A stretch of DNA of 64,000 bases. It comes from Alligator mississippiensis (taxonomy: Eukaryota; Chordata; Crocodylia; Alligatoridae). Positions 1 to 11,895 of the stretch are shown here, piece by piece. The DNA is taken from the NCBI RefSeq assembly GCF_030867095.1, contig NC_081833.1:68971895-69035894 (forward strand), written 5' to 3'. Positions within the stretch are counted from its first letter, which is position 1. Each line of letters begins with the position of its first letter. The position numbers and the translations under genes were made by a program. Under the pieces are notes generated by a model that was not told the DNA's origin, made no database searches, and worked only from the letters and a program-made list of their open reading frames with translations.

Positions 1-3000
1 TAAACAGAAATGTAGCGTTAACCAAAAATGTGTTAGTCCTTTTGATCATGCTTTGAATAATGTGTTCCCTCCTTGTCGCATGCAAATCTAACCTCAGTTA
101 TTTATCTGTGTCTTTGATGATCATGCCTCCAATGTATTATAGTAACGTACTCTATTTTGGGCTAAATTTGAAGATGAACTGGAAACTTCACATAGAGGTA
201 TCTTTATTAGGGGTCTGTTTTAATTTCTTCTTCAAAACGGCACTAAGTTCCCATTAATTTGAGGATGCAAAGCAAATTCTTAATTTGATTTTATAAAGCA
301 TTTTCAATTTGAGTATTGGCTGGTAGCTAATTGTTTTCTGCAGGACTTTGCTTTCTGGTTAAATCCACTTGCCTACTTTTGCTCCATTACAGCCCTGTAG
401 ATAGGCCACAGGCCTTTTCCAACAGAGTAGAGATAGGTCTTGGATGTTTCCCATCCATTGGATTAGCTCATTTCTCTTCATTGCATTCAATATTGACATT
501 GTTTTCCTATGTGCAATTTTGTATTCCAAGAAGGGCGAGAAACATTTATAACAGACGCATTTAATAGAGACCGAGAAAAATAAAACAGTTGCAAAACTGG
601 GAAAAATGCTTCACCGTTTACAAGTCACAAATAAATGTGCTGGGTTTCAAGAGAGGCAGGGGTAACTATCAAACAAATAATGGACTTTTTTAGAACCCTT
701 ATAGATTTTCCAAACCCACATGACAGATCCTATAACGTTTGCCCTGCTGTTCAGTGCATACATATGGAACATTTGATCATTTTTATTCCTACCATCGTCG
801 TCATTCCATGAGCCCCATTGATTTAGTTTATTTTTGGTTCAATTCCACTTTTACAACTTTGCTATTTATTTAGGCTGTTATCCATGGAATTATTGGTACT
901 CTCTTGCTTATAAGCTCCACTTTCCAAGACATTTTAAGTGATCTGCAAACTGTAGCCTCTATAAGTACTTATTTTAGTCACATCTACTGTAGTTATGTAT
1001 AGGTATTAAAGCTTAACAGAATTACAGGATCATTTCTATGTAGTTTTCGAATGAAGCAAAATACTCTTTAAAATGAAAAATGGTACATATGATCACTTCT
1101 CTGTATTTCTAATGCAGCTTTAATTTATGAAGCTCATAGATAAATCTGAAATAAATAGTTTGTCCTTGTATAGCCATTGCTTAGGTACTCCCATATGCAA
1201 TAAATACAAACTAACTTTGCTTTTACTGACCAGGTAAACCTATACTTCCCCAGAGACATGCTGTCATTGAGTGCTTTCACATTCATACAATACAGACTTA
1301 TATTTTTCAGCCCCTTAACCCCTTTAACACCGAGATTTGAGCTTCAGTTTTACTGTAAAATACATTCTGCTCTGAAATCCACCTTGGAAGGGTTACTGAA
1401 AATTCAAATGATCTTACCGCAGCCTAAGATCCACTGTGGGAAAAAGATGACAATTAAGACAAAGATTTTATTTTCCAATATTTATACTGCCCTCACTCCT
1501 AATAAATATTTAAGTGAAACTCAATTGAACGTAACTTGAGGATTATGTAAACTGGATAAGTTATCAGTTTGTCAAAGTCAACTTTTCTGCTCAGTTTAAA
1601 ATCCTTGCGTTAGACCAAAAGGATTCTTTCTCCCTCAACGATAAGTTTTTGTCTCCAGACTTGCTTGTGTAATTGTTGTATGAAAGCAATTTTACTCCCC
1701 CCCCCCTGTTTTGTAGGAAAACAGATGGGGAAGAACTTATCTGCAGTTGGGATTTGCTGCATATAATTTATTTCACAGGATAAAGCGAAAGATAACTGTG
1801 AGCTCCGCACAAGCCAAACTTCACAAATGCCATCGCTTTCAAATTATATATATTTTTTAAATTATAGTTATGAAAACTATAACTATATGGGTAGAGAGCC
1901 ACTGAGGTTTTTTTCAGGTTTTCATGCAGGCTAAAAGCTTCTCTGCAAGGATACAGGGCGTTCCAAATGTTCCCTCTTGACTGGGAGGCTCCCACAAATC
2001 GAAAGAGATTGAGTCTTGTATTCCTTCACTTTCTGCAGTGTTTTGTATTGAAGAAACAATTTACACAGCTAAAAGAACTGATCACGTTTCCATCTGATGG
2101 ATATGATCTTGTGAAACTTTGCCGTCTAGTCGTATGATATGAGCAGGGATGGAAATCATTCTGACACTAGTTCACTACGACAGGGCTTTTTTTAATGAAA
2201 ATTTTCTAGTATGTCTGGCCATTTTAGCATTCGAATTTTATTCCTTTTCATTAACACGGTAGGAAAAATCACATTGCTTCCAGAATGTGTTGATATGAGT
2301 TGGGACGCTCTTGTGGCTAACAGTGAGTCAAGACCTGGACCACTACCAATCTTTTCTTGCACTGAATTGTGTTCCTTTTTCTTCCTCCCTAAGGAAGCAG
2401 CTTTTATTGGCCTCCATGGTCTTGTATTAACTTACATCATACTTTCGTGGCAAATGGATCGCTTTAAAAGAATACAAACAATGCCGTACAAATTAACATC
2501 ATACTTAAATTAATCAATTGAAATGCACATGCGGGGCAGTGTGAAAAGGATTTGTGTAAGAAGGACGTTCAAATTATGCATCTTATAAATCACACTTCCA
2601 CCCTGTGCTCGGGGAGCGATAAAATAAAATTACATTTTTGTTGCAATTGCTGGAAGAGCCACAGCAGAAGTTGTATGCAATAAGCAAGCGTCACCTTCCA
2701 CACCTGTTTTAACAATGACAGCATCCGCACCACGTTACAGTTGCTTGTTCGGCCCTGGTAAGGATGCATGGAAGCCAAAAGGAGATTTTTCAAAGGCTTG
2801 AAAGAGAAGTTAGTTCTCAGTGATTTTCTAAACCTGTTAGTCTTTGACACGCTGCACCTGTGGCCAAGAGGGTTGACTGTGATCATAGGCATACTTCCTT
2901 TCCTGTTCGTTCAGCAGGGCCTTAGAAGAACATAGGCTGTAGTACGGGACCAGCGCACACTATCCGGTAGCTACTTTGCTCTATATAGGCACAATGCTCA

Positions 3001-3396
3001 TCCCCACAATGCATCTACCCTGTTAATATAACTTTTCTCCTGGTCCCTGGATTGTCATGTGTCCCAGAGGCATAAATTAGCCCGGAAGGCTCTGTTCACC
3101 TTTCCTTGCTTTTATTCTCTGGTATTAGTACAGGATTACTGGCTACTGAAACAGTCTAGTTTTACAACATATTGAAGCTAAAGGCTCATTACAGCATTTC
3201 ACAACATGCGCACAACTTCCCCCTATGGTGACTCATGATTGTTTTCTCAGCGAGTCAAACTACAGTTCAGCTTGGAAGCTGAGGACATTAAACCAGGTTT
3301 ATAATCATAAACTTTTGCCATGTGGTATTTGAATCCTGGCTTTAAGGACCGCTGCTGAAACTCTATGCAGTTTCCTGCTTTGTTTCCCTGGTCTTA
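1..3396. other. Unassigned AT-rich non-coding stretch
   Basis: No gene, RNA or repeat family is recognised here. Open frames do not exceed about 100 codons and none resembles a known protein. A short hairpin lies at 1864-1888, with arms TATAGTTAT and ATAACTATA around a seven-base loop. The stretch could be intergenic or intronic. Confidence 0.6.
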
Positions 3397-3470
3397 TAGG
3401 ACCTGATCCAAAACCCGCTGAAGTCAATAGAAGTCTATTCATTGGTATAGCCTAGCTTTGGATCAGGCTG
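3397..3470. mobile_element. Chompy-like palindromic MITE
   Basis: The ends are inverted: ACCTGATCCAAA on the left pairs with TTTGGATCAGG on the right. The centre reads GAAGTCAATAGAAG, a degenerate form of the 'gaagtcaatggga' core of Chompy-type MITEs known from crocodilians, birds and turtles. These elements encode nothing and were moved by another transposase, thought to be PIF/Harbinger-like. The copy is short and diverged. The family name is from memory of the consensus, not a search. Confidence 0.6.
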
Positions 3471-4310
3471 GTACAATGTGTTGCTCACTGTGATGATAAA
3501 AAGCAAATGACACTGAACATGCTCAGCATTTCCAATGGCACTCGTGTAAAAAGGAAAGCGGCTCTTTCTGGCTGACTGATCATCCTGCACGGTCTATAGA
3601 AACATTAACCAGACACAGCGCTTATCCAGTTCATCTTTCTGCTCTATCAGGTCAATGCAGGAGATAACAAAATGAGAAAATTCAGTGGTCACTCTTCTTT
3701 AAGATACGTGTGAACGGCCACTGTGTCTAAGCCGGAAAAATATTCTTGTAATGGTGGGTTCCCAGACAGACACGGCTAGGGGGAAATACCACTTGCTCAG
3801 AACAGCTACCTTGTTCTAGCCTCCGGGAACCACACCGCTGCTTCGAGCCTTGAATTTTGCTTCTCCCTGAACCCCAAATCCAGGTAAGTGCTAAAAAAAA
3901 AGCAAGCTCCTGAATACTGGCCAAGTGCTTCCTAAGAGTGAAAGTCAGATGCTTAATATATCATGACAATCTGGTCCAGAGAACATCAGATCTTTTTGAA
4001 GAGGTAATGCCTATTGCTTAATGAGCAGCAAAGCTGGATTTTTTTGGGTGTGCTGTTTTATACATCTCCGTTCCCTGTGTGGCACACCACTGTAAGCAGC
4101 AGCGTCTGATCATTCAGTTCATGCCAAAATGCCACGTCTCTCTTACCAATCACTTTGAGCCCTACGAAGTTCTTAGTAACATTGACAATAAATAATGCAT
4201 CTGGGAAACCAAACAATAGCTTCTCCCAAAGCTTCTTGAAAAATGGAAGTCTCTTTCCTTTTACCAAGAAGAAGAATCTGGGTCCTCAGCCCATTTAAAT
4301 TCACCACCAC
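3471..4310. other. Unassigned stretch with one strong splice-donor-like site
   Basis: No gene or repeat is recognised. A perfect donor consensus CAGGTAAGT lies at 3881-3889 on the plus strand, but the sequence upstream has no clear acceptor and no long open frame. It could belong to a non-coding transcript or be chance. Confidence 0.45.
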
Positions 4311-4350
4311 TATTGCTGATACTTTTTATCCGGATAAAAAGTCAACAATA
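4311..4350. repeat. 40-bp near-perfect palindrome without loop
   Basis: The central 22 bp (4321-4342) are a perfect palindrome about CCGG: ACTTTTTATCC followed directly by its reverse complement. The symmetry continues outward, TATTGCTGAT on the left against CAACAATA on the right, with one mismatch and a two-base gap. There is no spacer, so it can form a cruciform. No family is recognised; it could be the fused ends of a small DNA transposon. Confidence 0.85.
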
Positions 4351-5624
4351 GATTTACCTGGAGTAGCAATCACAGTACCACAACTGCACTTATGTCCATC
4401 TCTGCATTCAGAGAACTGAATAAAGAGCAGTGAACTGTGCAGACTTAATTGCTGTTAACAGTTTTTAGTCTGGATACTTTGACACGCTAAAAATATTGTA
4501 AATAAGAACGAAAAAAATCAACAGAAACTTGGGAAGGAAGAGACACAACGTTAGATTTGTGAACGTTATGAGTTATGTTGTCTTGTTAAGTCCTTGGCTA
4601 TAGTGTTTGACTCATATCACTACCTATTTGTTTACAAGGGGAACATGTGCCACCTTAAATATCCTCTCTCCCTGATAGACACAGGACCTCTATTGGATCA
4701 TGACTCTCTACTCTCCATTCGGAGCTGTTTGTCTCTGTGTTTCAACTGTTTCAACTTGATATATGTGCATCGTGTACACCATGGTCTGTCAGTCTACATC
4801 AGGCTGCATCTTATCATTTATAGAAACAAATTAAGGCAACATGATTGAACTGCAGATGCATATCGCATGCCATTATAAAGTTAATAAAACTTTTGTTTTG
4901 ATGGAAAATATATTTGATATGCACAAAAACCACTCTTTGGATCATATTTTCTTCTCTCCTGGCAGGTTAGAATAATTATTTTGAAGTATGTAAAATTTGA
5001 GACTTACAAGCTAACTCAGTTAATATAATTTTATTGAAATGTTCTTCTAAAACTGTCCATTTTGATTTTTTTACCCCTTACTGTTTACAGGAGTATCCAT
5101 AGCTATCTTCTTTGCAAGATTATTCCTGTTTCTCATTTATTTAACCAGTTATTCTACATTCTTTGAAAGACCCATTCTGACATGAGGAGAGATAAGCAAG
5201 CTCTTGATAACCCATTACAGCTACCCTGGCAGTTGATTAAATTAAGCCACTTTCATAGCAACCAGAAGCAGGCAAACGGGGTTGGATAAAATAAGAACCA
5301 CTCCAAACTTTAGGCCAGATCTTAATCTGAATTCCAGGTAATCATTTTTATGAGGTACCACCATCTTCTTTTTTTAATTGTTATTTTTAGATGCCTCATG
5401 ACTTGGTGGGGCATAAAAACAGAAGTGTTGAAATGTGTAATGAAAAGCAGTTCAGCTTTCAACCCATCCTAAATAAAGCTGGCATGTGGTACAGTTGGAT
5501 GAGCAGGGGTAAATTTCTGGAGAAACGATGGCCTTCAATTACAAGCATAGAACCGGGAATCAGAAAATACAAGGGTCCTGTCCCCACCTCTGTTGTACAT
5601 TTGCAAGTGTGACTGCGTAAGCTG
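4351..5624. other. Unassigned AT-rich stretch
   Basis: No gene or clear repeat family is seen. The longest open frames are below 90 codons and look random. Confidence 0.55.
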
Positions 5625-5733
5625 CTTAGGCCCTTTTTCAGCGAGGTACTTTAAGTATGTACCTAACTTTTAGCACAAGTAGTTTCCCAGCATTCAGTTG
5701 AAGTTAACAGGACTGTTCATGTGTTTAATGTTA
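5625..5733 (+). mobile_element. Chompy-like MITE, partial
   Basis: The stretch TTAAGTATGTACCTAACTTT, then AGCACAAGTAGTTTCCC and CATTCAGTTGAAGTTAACAG, follows the order of the Chompy-type consensus as remembered (tta-agtatgtgcctaacttta-agcacatgagtagtccc-attgacttcaa). The right part ends at 5733, where a different MITE begins, so one of the two may have inserted into or beside the other. Confidence 0.6.
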
Positions 5734-6178
5734 GCGCTGCGGAGAAAAAGGATTTTTCGGTTTGTTGGCCAAGTCAAAGAAAGTTTGTAAAGCAGTTCAG
5801 TTTGGGGATCCCTTTTTTATTTTCTCCGAGTGAAATAAAAAAAATCTACGAGGTTTCACTTCAAATTACTCTGAAATGCTTTGTTCACCCCAAAGCAAAA
5901 TGCCATGTTGTTTTTGGCTTATTCGGATGTATAATATTTATGATAACCATCTGTTTTGATTTTTAATTAGGTGCGAAATACTCTTTCAAAAACAGCACCA
6001 TGAAATGTTTTAGTTTGAAAACGGTGAAATGTTTAAAAAACATCATCTCGGAAAGCTTCTCCCAGTATTTTTCAGCCAAAAGGGATACAATTTGACCTAA
6101 AGTTGTGAGTGATTTTGGCCCCCCAATGCATTTTTTGAGAAATTTACTCTTCACTGAAAAAAAATTCACCCAGCTCTA
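5734..6178. mobile_element. Non-autonomous DNA transposon ending in CCCAGCTCTAC
   Basis: The right end reads AAAATTCACCCAGCTCTAC. The left end, GCGCTGCGGAGAAAAAGG, is a diverged inverted form of it (compare GAGCTGGGTGAA). The interior is rich in runs of A and T with repeated GAAATGTTT and TTTCACTT-like words, typical of a palindromic MITE seen in turtles and crocodilians. There is no coding capacity. Superfamily is uncertain; hAT is possible. Confidence 0.6.
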
Positions 6179-6204
6179 CTTAAAAGTATTTTAACTGAAT
6201 CAAA

Positions 6205-6335
6205 TCCTCAATATCAGTTAGCTCATTCTCCAGCTATAAAAGATAAGGATGATAACACTTCTGAACCTAATAGGGATGTTTTGCGCATCTACTTGTTAAC
6301 GGTTTGCAACGTGAAAATGTCTATGGTGCCTAGAT
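6205..6335 (+). repeat. MIR/L2-like 3' end fragment
   Basis: TCTCCAGCTATAAAAGATAA followed by GGATGATAACACTTCTGAAC and TAGGGATGTTTTG matches in order the MIR segment remembered as 'ccatctgtaaaatggggataataatacc ... tagggttgttg'. MIR is an old tRNA-derived SINE family shared across amniotes. The copy is short and heavily decayed. Confidence 0.45.
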
Positions 6336-7384
6336 ACCAGATTGCTTGACCTTTTAAAGGGACAAATAAAGTTTCACTGAATTCAAAAAGAATCTTTCCA
6401 CTGACTTTAATGGAAAGTCTTTAATAACTAACTAGCTAGATCAATAGAGATAATAGAAAAAATAGGATAGAGTGCTTTGTAATCATAGAAGGCACTATGA
6501 AAGTACAAACTACCACTGCTACTATTATTATAGCTATTTATTTGAGTTTATAGCTATTATATTTGAGTTTAAATTAATAAAATGAACATGGATATTCCAT
6601 TTTGCCTGCCAGTCAGGAGTAAACACAAGTCTACAAGATACCATGGGGACTGTTGCACAGAGCTCATTTTTCATGTCCAAATAATTATGGTAATTATGGC
6701 AATAATAATTCTCTTCCATAGCAAGAGGCCTGGTACGACTTTTGCATTCAATATGATCATTAGGCACAACTCACTCTGTCCCTTGCTTGCTCAGATGGAG
6801 TTTCAGGACTATCTCCAACAATCAGGTGTCAGGTTGTTCAGACTGAAATTTTCGTTTTTCATTATATTTGACATGTTTGCGACGGAGGTTTGCTACAGAC
6901 TCGTAGCCTATGGCATTGGGCAGGAGAGATGAGGTTCCTCTGAAATTTAGAGCAAACATACACAAAAAGAAAATGTATAAAACATTGAAACGACAGCTTG
7001 CTGAGGTGGCTTTTTGTCAGAACAGCTTTAGCATGGTCACACGTTGATGTGCAGTAGCTGACACAGTTTGCTGTGATGTGGGGAAACAAAATCAATGCTC
7101 GATGAGCCTAGCAGACCAGGATTTGCTACAAGAACAGATTGCCAAAGCAGGTACAACAGGTGTGCCAACAAAACGTCTCCTGTACAAAGTGACATGTCCA
7201 CGCAGCATGCCTGAATCAAATAACTTATTCAACTTTGTTGAGATGAGTTCAAAGTCCTGATCGATGACCTGCAGCTCATGTCCATCCCTATTTTCACAGT
7301 ATTGTTCTACCCTATGCAAGCAACAGCACAAAACTAGGTCAAAGCTAATAAAAGAAACCCAGAGACAGAATGCGAGTATAGGAT
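6336..7384. other. Unassigned stretch with a short tandem duplication
   Basis: Two near-identical adjacent units of TATAGCTATTTATTTGAGTT type lie at 6529-6550 and 6549-6571 and suggest local slippage. Overlapping antisense open frames at 7037-7331 are short and unrecognised. Otherwise nothing is recognised. Confidence 0.5.
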
Positions 7385-7475
7385 TTGGGCAAAATCCTGC
7401 CTCAGATTGATGGATGATTCTCTCATTGTCTTCAGTGGAGCTGGAGTTTTGCCCTTATCTATAGAGACAAACAGA
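7385..7475. mobile_element. Possible short palindromic MITE
   Basis: GGGCAAAATCCTG on the left pairs imperfectly with GGAGTTTTGCCC on the right, and TTGTCTTCAGTGGAGCTGG between them resembles the 'attgacttcagtgggagc' core common in archosaur and turtle MITEs. It has no coding content. The identification rests on the inverted ends and this motif only. Confidence 0.4.
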
Positions 7476-7582
7476 CGGGTGCTGGTAATGTGAGTGTCAC
7501 ATCTCCCAGGTATTATTTTAACAAGTACAGTATTTGAATATCTGGGATAGCTTTGGAACATCCTTCCTAAGAGTTCCCTACA

Positions 7583-7640
7583 CTTCAGCCCTGCAAAGAG
7601 TTACTCACATGCTTAACTTTAGCTTATTAAAACTGTGTGT
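7583..7640 (+). mobile_element. Chompy-like MITE fragment
   Basis: CAGCCCTGCAAAGAGTTACT then CACATGCTTAACTTTAGC closely follows the left half of the Chompy-type consensus as remembered (cctgcaaacacttactcacgtgcttaactttaag). The palindromic second half is missing. Confidence 0.55.
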
Positions 7641-9155
7641 GTCCTGATATCTTTACAGTGTCAGGGGCCTAGGTTTCAATCATTCTCCATCCAGCTGATT
7701 TGGTGTGAGTAGCAAGGACATGGGAGTTACTAGCATAAAATGATGTGGTGCAGAGGTGGTGGCATCCAGGAGTGGGAAAAATATTCCAGTTCACAAAGTG
7801 CCTTGTGATTCTTGAGAAGATCTCTTTTATTATTCCACTTCCATTTTACACAGTCTGAGCTGGCACAAAAACATTTTAGGATTAGCAACCATGTGAAAGT
7901 TGTTCTGGAAAAGATGTTGGCAAAATACGCCCCTATTTTCATCATCCCTAAAGGTAGCTTCTCCACTTGAAAATGGAGAATTATAAAATATGCATGCTAA
8001 TTATTGCAGCCTGTAATAATGTTGAGATAGGGGAGGTTTTGTGTTCTCACAGCTTTTAGTAGATACGTTGCATCTCTCATGTTCATGTAGGGTTTATGTT
8101 TCTATGCCTACTGGCATGCAACAGGTGATGTGTTATAATCCGGTGGGGGGAAGAGAATAAAAATATCTAGAAAAGGAATACAATTGATTTGTGCACTTGG
8201 TTTTTTAAATAGCAAAACAAACCTATCTTAGCTGTCACCACATAGTTCAGCCGTCTTTGTCCTTAACATTCTCTCTGAACTCATTTCTAATGCTGCAGGC
8301 TCATTTCTAATGCTTTACCAAGGATGTAAGTGAAATGTATACGTGAGTATGGTGATTATGCCCACTTTGTGGGCAAGAATATGCCCACTTTTTGGCAGCT
8401 GTGAATACTGACGGGGAAAAAAGGCTTAAATGACAGATTCCAGGCTCCTAGTCTCTCAGGTCTGTGGGCTGAAAGGAAAATTAATGACGCATAGCAGTTG
8501 ACAAAAATGAGTTGTACTCCATTGTCTAGAGTGTAGGGCCCCCAAAAGACCGAATGTACTGTACATCTTGTACAATGTACCCTCCATTAAAATGACCATG
8601 CCAACACCAGCTGTTACCGGCATGTCTAGATACTAAGAAAATAGAGAAAAAAAAAAATTGTAGGCAAACTGGGGGAAAAAGGTCATTTTCCATGACAAAT
8701 GTTAGTAAACATTGTACTACTTTTTTAATGCTTTATCTGTGTATGTGACACTTCCCAGCCCCCCACCCCCCAATCTGTATATTGGCAAGTATAAAACTGT
8801 ATGCTCTCAAGGCTTCAATTAAAAGTGACCTAAGCACTTTCTATGTTTTGACTTACGAATGAGAAAGAGAGGAACAGGAGAAAAAAATCACTGGATGGTC
8901 CACAGTTGCTTACATTCAACACAATAGTAATGATTTGAAAAAGGACGATGAGTCGAAGAAGAAAGGGCTGAGAATAAACACAAGCCCCAGTCGTGGCATC
9001 TGGTCTTAGTGCATCACTTAGGCTTGGAGAGATGGGTGGAGACACAGACAGGTTGACTGACATGTCTCTCCTCTTGTCTCTGCTCTCCAAGCATGGGTGA
9101 ATAAGCTAGATTTCATCATTTCAGGTAATTATGGGTGCAACTGCACTCTTGCATG
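7641..9155. other. Unassigned stretch with two small direct duplications
   Basis: CTCATTTCTAATGCT occurs exactly at 8280-8294 and 8300-8314 (period 20), and TATGCCCACTTT at 8357-8368 and 8380-8391 (period 23). No gene or repeat family is recognised. Confidence 0.55.
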
Positions 9156-9467
9156 CAGGGGTGTCAAACTCATCTAGCCCTGCAAGCTGGATGAAAGGCA
9201 CAGGGCCAGTCCATGGGCTGGATCGGGCCCATGGACCCCCTGCCTGTATGCCTGGACTAGCACACACAGCGCCTGGTATGGGATGCTGGCCCCAGCAAGT
9301 GCCGTGGGCAGCACAGCCCAGGACCTGGCCCCAGTGAGCACCACGGATAGTGTGTGTTCCCGGCGCTGTGTGGGGCAGCAGGTGGTCCAACAGGGCAGTA
9401 CTAGGGGGCTGGATTATGGGGCTCCACAGACTAGATTTGGTCTGTGAGCTCCAAATCTGACCCTCTG
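9156..9467. mobile_element. hAT (Charlie-like) non-autonomous element
   Basis: The left end CAGGGGTGTCAAACTCATCT has the typical hAT/Charlie terminal form CAGGGGTG(T/G)CAAAC. The right end, read in reverse complement, starts CAGAGGGTCAGATTTGG. The interior is GC-rich with GGGCCCATGG-type words. No transposase frame is present. The left flanking 8 bases do not match the right, so the target duplication is lost or one boundary is slightly off. Confidence 0.7.
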
Positions 9468-9834
9468 CCTTTAGTTTCAACAAACCCATAGGGAAGAAGT
9501 GCAGCTTTGCCCATTTTATGTCCACCGATACAATCTTTATGCACAGGTCAGAAGACGAAACGTTTGGTGCTCTCTTGCAGCGTTATGATGCGTTACAATC
9601 CCATCCATCCTGGGAGTCTGGGGGAATTTCTCCTTCTTCCTATGGTTCCAGAAAAGCTGGCATCCTTGCTATTCTTGGAGCTCTCTTTTCTTTCTCATTT
9701 TTAATTCTGTTGATCAAGGACCATCTCTATTGATTTTGGGGGGAAAAAACACACAAAACAACCCCCCCTCCCCTCCTATTCAGAACGGATGAGAAGAGAC
9801 TAGGGAACTTTTAACTAATCGCTAGTTCGAATGT
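9468..9834. other. Unassigned stretch
   Basis: No gene or repeat is recognised. Two overlapping plus-strand open frames (about 65-71 codons) end near 9733 and look random. Confidence 0.5.
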
Positions 9835-10110
9835 AAATCTTTCCCATCCTTACTATTCTTTCCATGTGTATTTTTAAAACCCAGCATTTTATTTTGCTCT
9901 TCCAGAAACGCCAGTAACCGTTGAGCCAAGAAAGCCCTTTGCAAATGGACTGTGAAAGAGTTAACAATGCCCTTTCATGCAAAACCACAAACAACCAGGG
10001 GGGGAGAAAAAAAAAAGTTTTTAACTGAGAAATGGAAAGGATCCAAATTCGAGCCGAGAGAAAAAGCAAAGGGAGAATATGAAATGCACAAATCATCCCG
10101 GAGTTCACCG
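9835..10110. other. Candidate conserved non-coding block
   Basis: This repeat-free block has mixed composition and transcription-factor-like words such as GCCAGTAACCGTTGAG and CTTTGCAAATGG. Slow-evolving enhancers often look like this, but nothing in a single sequence proves conservation. This is inference only. Confidence 0.2.
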
Positions 10111-10760
10111 AGTTGATAAAGTTATTAAAAAGAAAAAGGGAGAGAGAAGAAAAAAACCCACAACTTTCAGTTCTGTCCTATCCCTTTAGGCTGTGCAAAC
10201 AGAGAGAGAGAGACCAGAACAAGTCTGACAGGATAACAATCTACAGCAGCTCTATTCCCTCAGGGTGAGACGGGGAGAAAGAGTGTGGCACAAGCTTTTT
10301 CTCTTCGGCTGCTCTCTGCTGCGTTCTTGGCATGAGCTGCTTGGGTTTTGCTTGCACAAACTCGGCACTTCTTGGGCTTAAAAAAAAAAAGAAATTATTA
10401 TTATTAGCAAGTGGGAGAAGAGAAGCTTTAACAGAGGCCAGAGGGATTCTGGATCAGGCCAGAGCGTAGGGGTGGGGTTTCCAGGGCCTCTAGCCAGCCA
10501 TTGGGCCATCCGCTTAGCAACAGTATGAAAAGGGCCAACCGGAGCATTTATCCAGTCGGGCCCCGTTCCAAGGACTTTGTGCCAAATGCTTAACTCCTCT
10601 GCCAAGAAAACAAACAAGGGCACTTTTAAAAACTTCAGAGTTAAAGGGTTCCCCCTCCTCCTCCACAAACGGTCTCCACTCACACGGTTAATGATCGCTT
10701 TCCCTTGATTGCAGGAGTGCAAACTGCAGGGGATTCAAACTTTTGCAGGTTGGAACAGTA
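10111..10760. promoter_or_regulatory. Possible promoter-like segment
   Basis: Between 10440 and 10580 the sequence carries several CpGs and an inverted CCAAT box (GCCATTGGGCC near 10496). A GA-repeat lies at about 10200-10213. A transcription start could lie here, but there is no TATA box in a telling position and no downstream gene is recognised. A chance arrangement is equally possible. Confidence 0.2.
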
Positions 10761-11700
10761 GCTCCTACTTTCACTGTCTATGGCCATACCACTTTCCACA
10801 TCGCAGCAGCTGATAGAGTTCGAGCTCTTTAACATTCCCTTATTTCTTATTAAACATTGCTCCCGATCAGTGGAGAATCACTGCAGTCAGGGCCAGTCCT
10901 TCTCTTTACATTCACATTTCTATACCTGGCTTGTTAATGTGATCTACTTGTATAACGTCCAAAGCCTTTTAGCTCCTATTCTGTTTTCTCATGTTTTACC
11001 ACTTTATTTCAATTCCATAAAGGACATGGGAAAAGAAAGACAAGGAATTGAATACACAAAAAGTGGGCTTGCAGTTATAAGTTTGTCCCTGAAGAGGAAT
11101 TAGAAATCATTTTTGGAATATTCCCCGCCTTTTATTAAAGACATATTTTTAGAACATGCTTAGAAATTAGTTTACATGAGTGCTCAAGTTGGGGACTCTC
11201 CAAAATATTGCTGATGAGAAATCCTGTATATATTTAGGCAGTCACCAGCCCTGAATTCTGATAATGAACTGTCTTCTTTTCTTGTAAAGCAGAAAAGCAG
11301 AAAATTAAGGGTCCATTTCCAAGAAGTGGTGATGTCCTCGGGTCTCCACAGCTGGGGCCCCACTCATGTGAATGAGGATTGTAGGACTGGAGGGTTGCAT
11401 TTAACCTCCCAAGGTATAGAGAGAAAATCTTGTTTTTTTGCTCTTGGACATTATGGTTAGTGTTGAAGTGACACAGCATATCCTGAGAAACACTGGGCCT
11501 TTTGCAAGATTAGGCCCTAACAGAGGGGCAGGAAATTATTTCGGATGGAGGGCTGCTTAACGAGTTTTGGTGAGCTGTCGAGGGCCGCAAAGGTAGCCCC
11601 ACCCCTTGACAGGTGCCCTGCTCCCTGGTCACCATCTTGGGATCAGAAGTCCTGCCCCCTAACCCTTGACCTTTGCCACTGGAAGTCCCTTTCCTTGTCC
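10761..11700. other. Unassigned stretch
   Basis: A plus-strand open frame of 107 codons (10780-11103) is unlike any protein I know. A phrase at about 11330-11380 (GGGGCCCCACTCATGTGAAT) hints at an old MITE. Nothing else is recognised. Confidence 0.45.
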
Positions 11701-11709
11701 CCACAAGTA

Positions 11710-11825
11710 AATCAGGACAAAACTATTTTTTAAAAATAAAATTGAAGTATGTTATTGCCAATGTATATATCAAACATTGACAATAACATATTTTAATTTT
11801 ATTAAAAAAATATTTTTGTCCTAAT
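11710..11825. mobile_element. 116-bp snap-back palindrome, likely MITE
   Basis: The left arm (11710-11764) and the right arm (11774-11825) are near-perfect reverse complements around a nine-base loop, ATATATCAA. For example ATGTTATTGCCAATGT pairs with ACATTGACAATAACAT. Weaker symmetry reaches out to about 11702 and 11834 (CACAAGTAAATC against a CACACAGAAATT-like outer word). It is AT-rich with no coding capacity. The shape fits a palindromic mariner-type MITE such as human MADE1, but the sequence is not one I recognise. A transcript through it would fold into one long hairpin. Confidence 0.8.
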
Positions 11826-11895
11826 TTCTGTGTGTTTGTGTGTATATAGAGGTGATTGCATAATAGCTCAAAATGAAGTCTTACTCCTGTATATT

